NCBI GenBank assembly: GCA_030642635.1
Contig: DAOWNK010000210.1
Coordinates: forward strand, 1-5,891
Source: Pirellulales bacterium
GTDB taxonomy: Bacteria; Planctomycetota; Planctomycetia; Pirellulales; Thermoguttaceae
Reading direction: 5' to 3'
DNA: 5,891 bases
Both the position numbers and the translations under genes were made by a program. The first letter of the stretch is position 1; every line of letters starts with the position of its first letter. Positions 5,136-5,891 of this stretch are shown piece by piece. The notes under the pieces are model-generated. The model saw only the letters and a program-made list of their open reading frames with translations, was not told the origin of the DNA and made no database searches.

Positions 5136-5837
5136 ATGAAGTTCAACAAGACCAGGTTACTGCTTTTCGTTGTCGTCATACTCGCGGTGTGTGCATGGCT
5201 TTGGCAAGAATCCATTCTGCAAAGCATGGCGAAGCTCTTGGTTACAGAAACACAGCAGCACGGCTCAAGCCACGTGGCGGTCTTCGAGGACAATGGCGAC
5301 GGTTGTTACGACAAGGCGGCAAAGCTGTATCATGAAGATGAATCTTGCCGCATTTTGCTGATCGAACCCGACGCGGAGCACGTGGTCCGGATCGGAATAA
5401 AGCCTTCCTTTGAGGCACGCAGCCGGCGTGTGCTTCTCTCTCGCGGCGTGCCGAACAAGGCGGTAGCGGTACTTGCCGGCGGGGCCGGCGACCGGTGGAA
5501 AGAAACTCGTTTGTTAGGCAATTGGTTGAAAGACCATCCGGATGTCCATGTGCTGGTCCCGGTTTCGCAATTCAACAGCCGCCGTTGCCGTTATATTTTG
5601 GATTCGGTCCTTGAGCCTGCCGATGCTGCTCGGGTGGAGGTCTTCGCGCTTACGGACCGCCGCTACGACGAAACCGATTGGTGGAAAAGCCGTCGCGGAG
5701 TGAAGGACTTTTTGTTCGCCTACCTTTCGCTTGCCTACGCGCGGTGTATTGGCGAGGATCGGGCAAAGCCGGAACCATGGAATCCGGACGACTACGAGCG
5801 TACGCTTCGGCAGACCACGGGTGGAGCATCACAATGA
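5136..5837 (+). CDS. Membrane-anchored DUF218/YdcF (ElyC/SanA)-like protein
   Basis: A 233-residue protein with a short basic N-terminus and one hydrophobic segment (about 7-23, RLLLFVVVILAVCAWLW), so a signal anchor with the rest probably outside the cytoplasm. The remainder follows the DUF218 pattern: a beta strand HVAVFEDNGDG (46-56), then YDKAAKLYHEDESCRILLIEP, RVLLSRGVPNKAVAVL, ETRLLGNWLKDHPDVHVLVPVSQFNSRRCRYIL (123-155), RYDETDWWKSRRGVKDFLFAYLSLAYA (176-202). DUF218 proteins act at the cell envelope; their biochemistry is poorly defined. Two usual features look altered: the Gly-rich first strand is replaced, and the H of the VTSxFHxxR-type motif is N147. It lies 18 bp after the luxC-like stop with a weak ribosome site, so it is probably in the same transcript. 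Family call rests on pattern reading, hence moderate confidence. Confidence 0.72.
   Translation: MKFNKTRLLLFVVVILAVCAWLWQESILQSMAKLLVTETQQHGSSHVAVFEDNGDGCYDKAAKLYHEDESCRILLIEPDAEHVVRIGIKPSFEARSRRVLLSRGVPNKAVAVLAGGAGDRWKETRLLGNWLKDHPDVHVLVPVSQFNSRRCRYILDSVLEPADAARVEVFALTDRRYDETDWWKSRRGVKDFLFAYLSLAYARCIGEDRAKPEPWNPDDYERTLRQTTGGASQ
5823..5826 (+). promoter_or_regulatory. Ribosome binding site of the last, partial gene
   Basis: GGAG stands 7 nt before ATG 5834, within the end of the YdcF-like gene, and supports that start. Confidence 0.55.
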
Positions 5838-5891
5838 CTTATCATCGTCGTATCCTGTTGATTCCGGCGGTTGTCGTCATTTTTCTGGCGG
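5834..5891 (+). CDS. Start of an exported or membrane protein (3' partial)
   Basis: ATG 5834 overlaps the YdcF-like stop (ATGA) and has GGAG 7 nt upstream. Only 19 codons are in the window: MTYHRRILLIPAVVVIFLA. The positively charged YHRR followed by a hydrophobic run is typical of a signal peptide or first transmembrane helix. The 4-bp overlap implies it is co-translated with the YdcF-like protein and so acts in the envelope too. Function cannot be told from this fragment. Confidence 0.65.
   Translation, partial: MTYHRRILLIPAVVVIFLA

Overview
The window (5,891 bases) reads as one stretch of a GC-rich bacterial chromosome. Seven genes, all on the + strand, form a probable operon for handling acyl groups, followed by envelope-type genes. 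In order they are: an SDR reductase cut by the left edge; an acyl carrier protein (ACP); an AMP-forming acyl ligase; a LuxE-type acyl-protein synthetase; a LuxC-type acyl reductase; a membrane-anchored DUF218/YdcF-like protein; and the first 19 codons of another gene that begins like a signal peptide.

Organism: the proteins alone do not fix a taxon. The DNA carries many short palindromic repeats, both between and inside genes, of kinds I associate from memory with Planctomycetes genomes and MAGs (motifs resembling GGGTCGAGCGTAGCGAGGCCC, GTGCGTGGAACGCAC, CACCGGCGTCTCGCCGGTG, GGGGACAGTCCC). Two starts lack a Shine-Dalgarno, which also fits. A planctomycete is my best guess, at moderate confidence.

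Layout: 2-532 SDR; 558-797 ACP; 798-918 intergenic, mostly a perfect 30-bp inverted repeat; 919-2442 ligase, with a 44-nt palindrome read in frame inside it; 2443-2694 repeat-rich gap (hairpin, repeat arm, four 16-bp tandem units, 25-bp nested palindrome); 2695-3849 LuxE-like, whose first codons include the second arm of a repeat; 3846-5117 LuxC-like, overlapping the previous stop by 4 bp; 5136-5837 YdcF-like; 5834-5891 start of the next gene, again a 4-bp overlap.

How the genes may work together (inference): the ligase activates a carboxylic acid and loads it on the ACP. The LuxE-like protein takes or activates an acyl group and passes it to the LuxC-like reductase, which gives an aldehyde. 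The SDR could act on a 3-oxoacyl-ACP or reduce the aldehyde to an alcohol. The set resembles a carboxylic acid reductase split into separate proteins. No luciferase (LuxAB) or LuxD is in view, so bioluminescence is not suggested. The coupled YdcF-like and signal-peptide genes hint at a cell-envelope, surface-glycan or lipid role.
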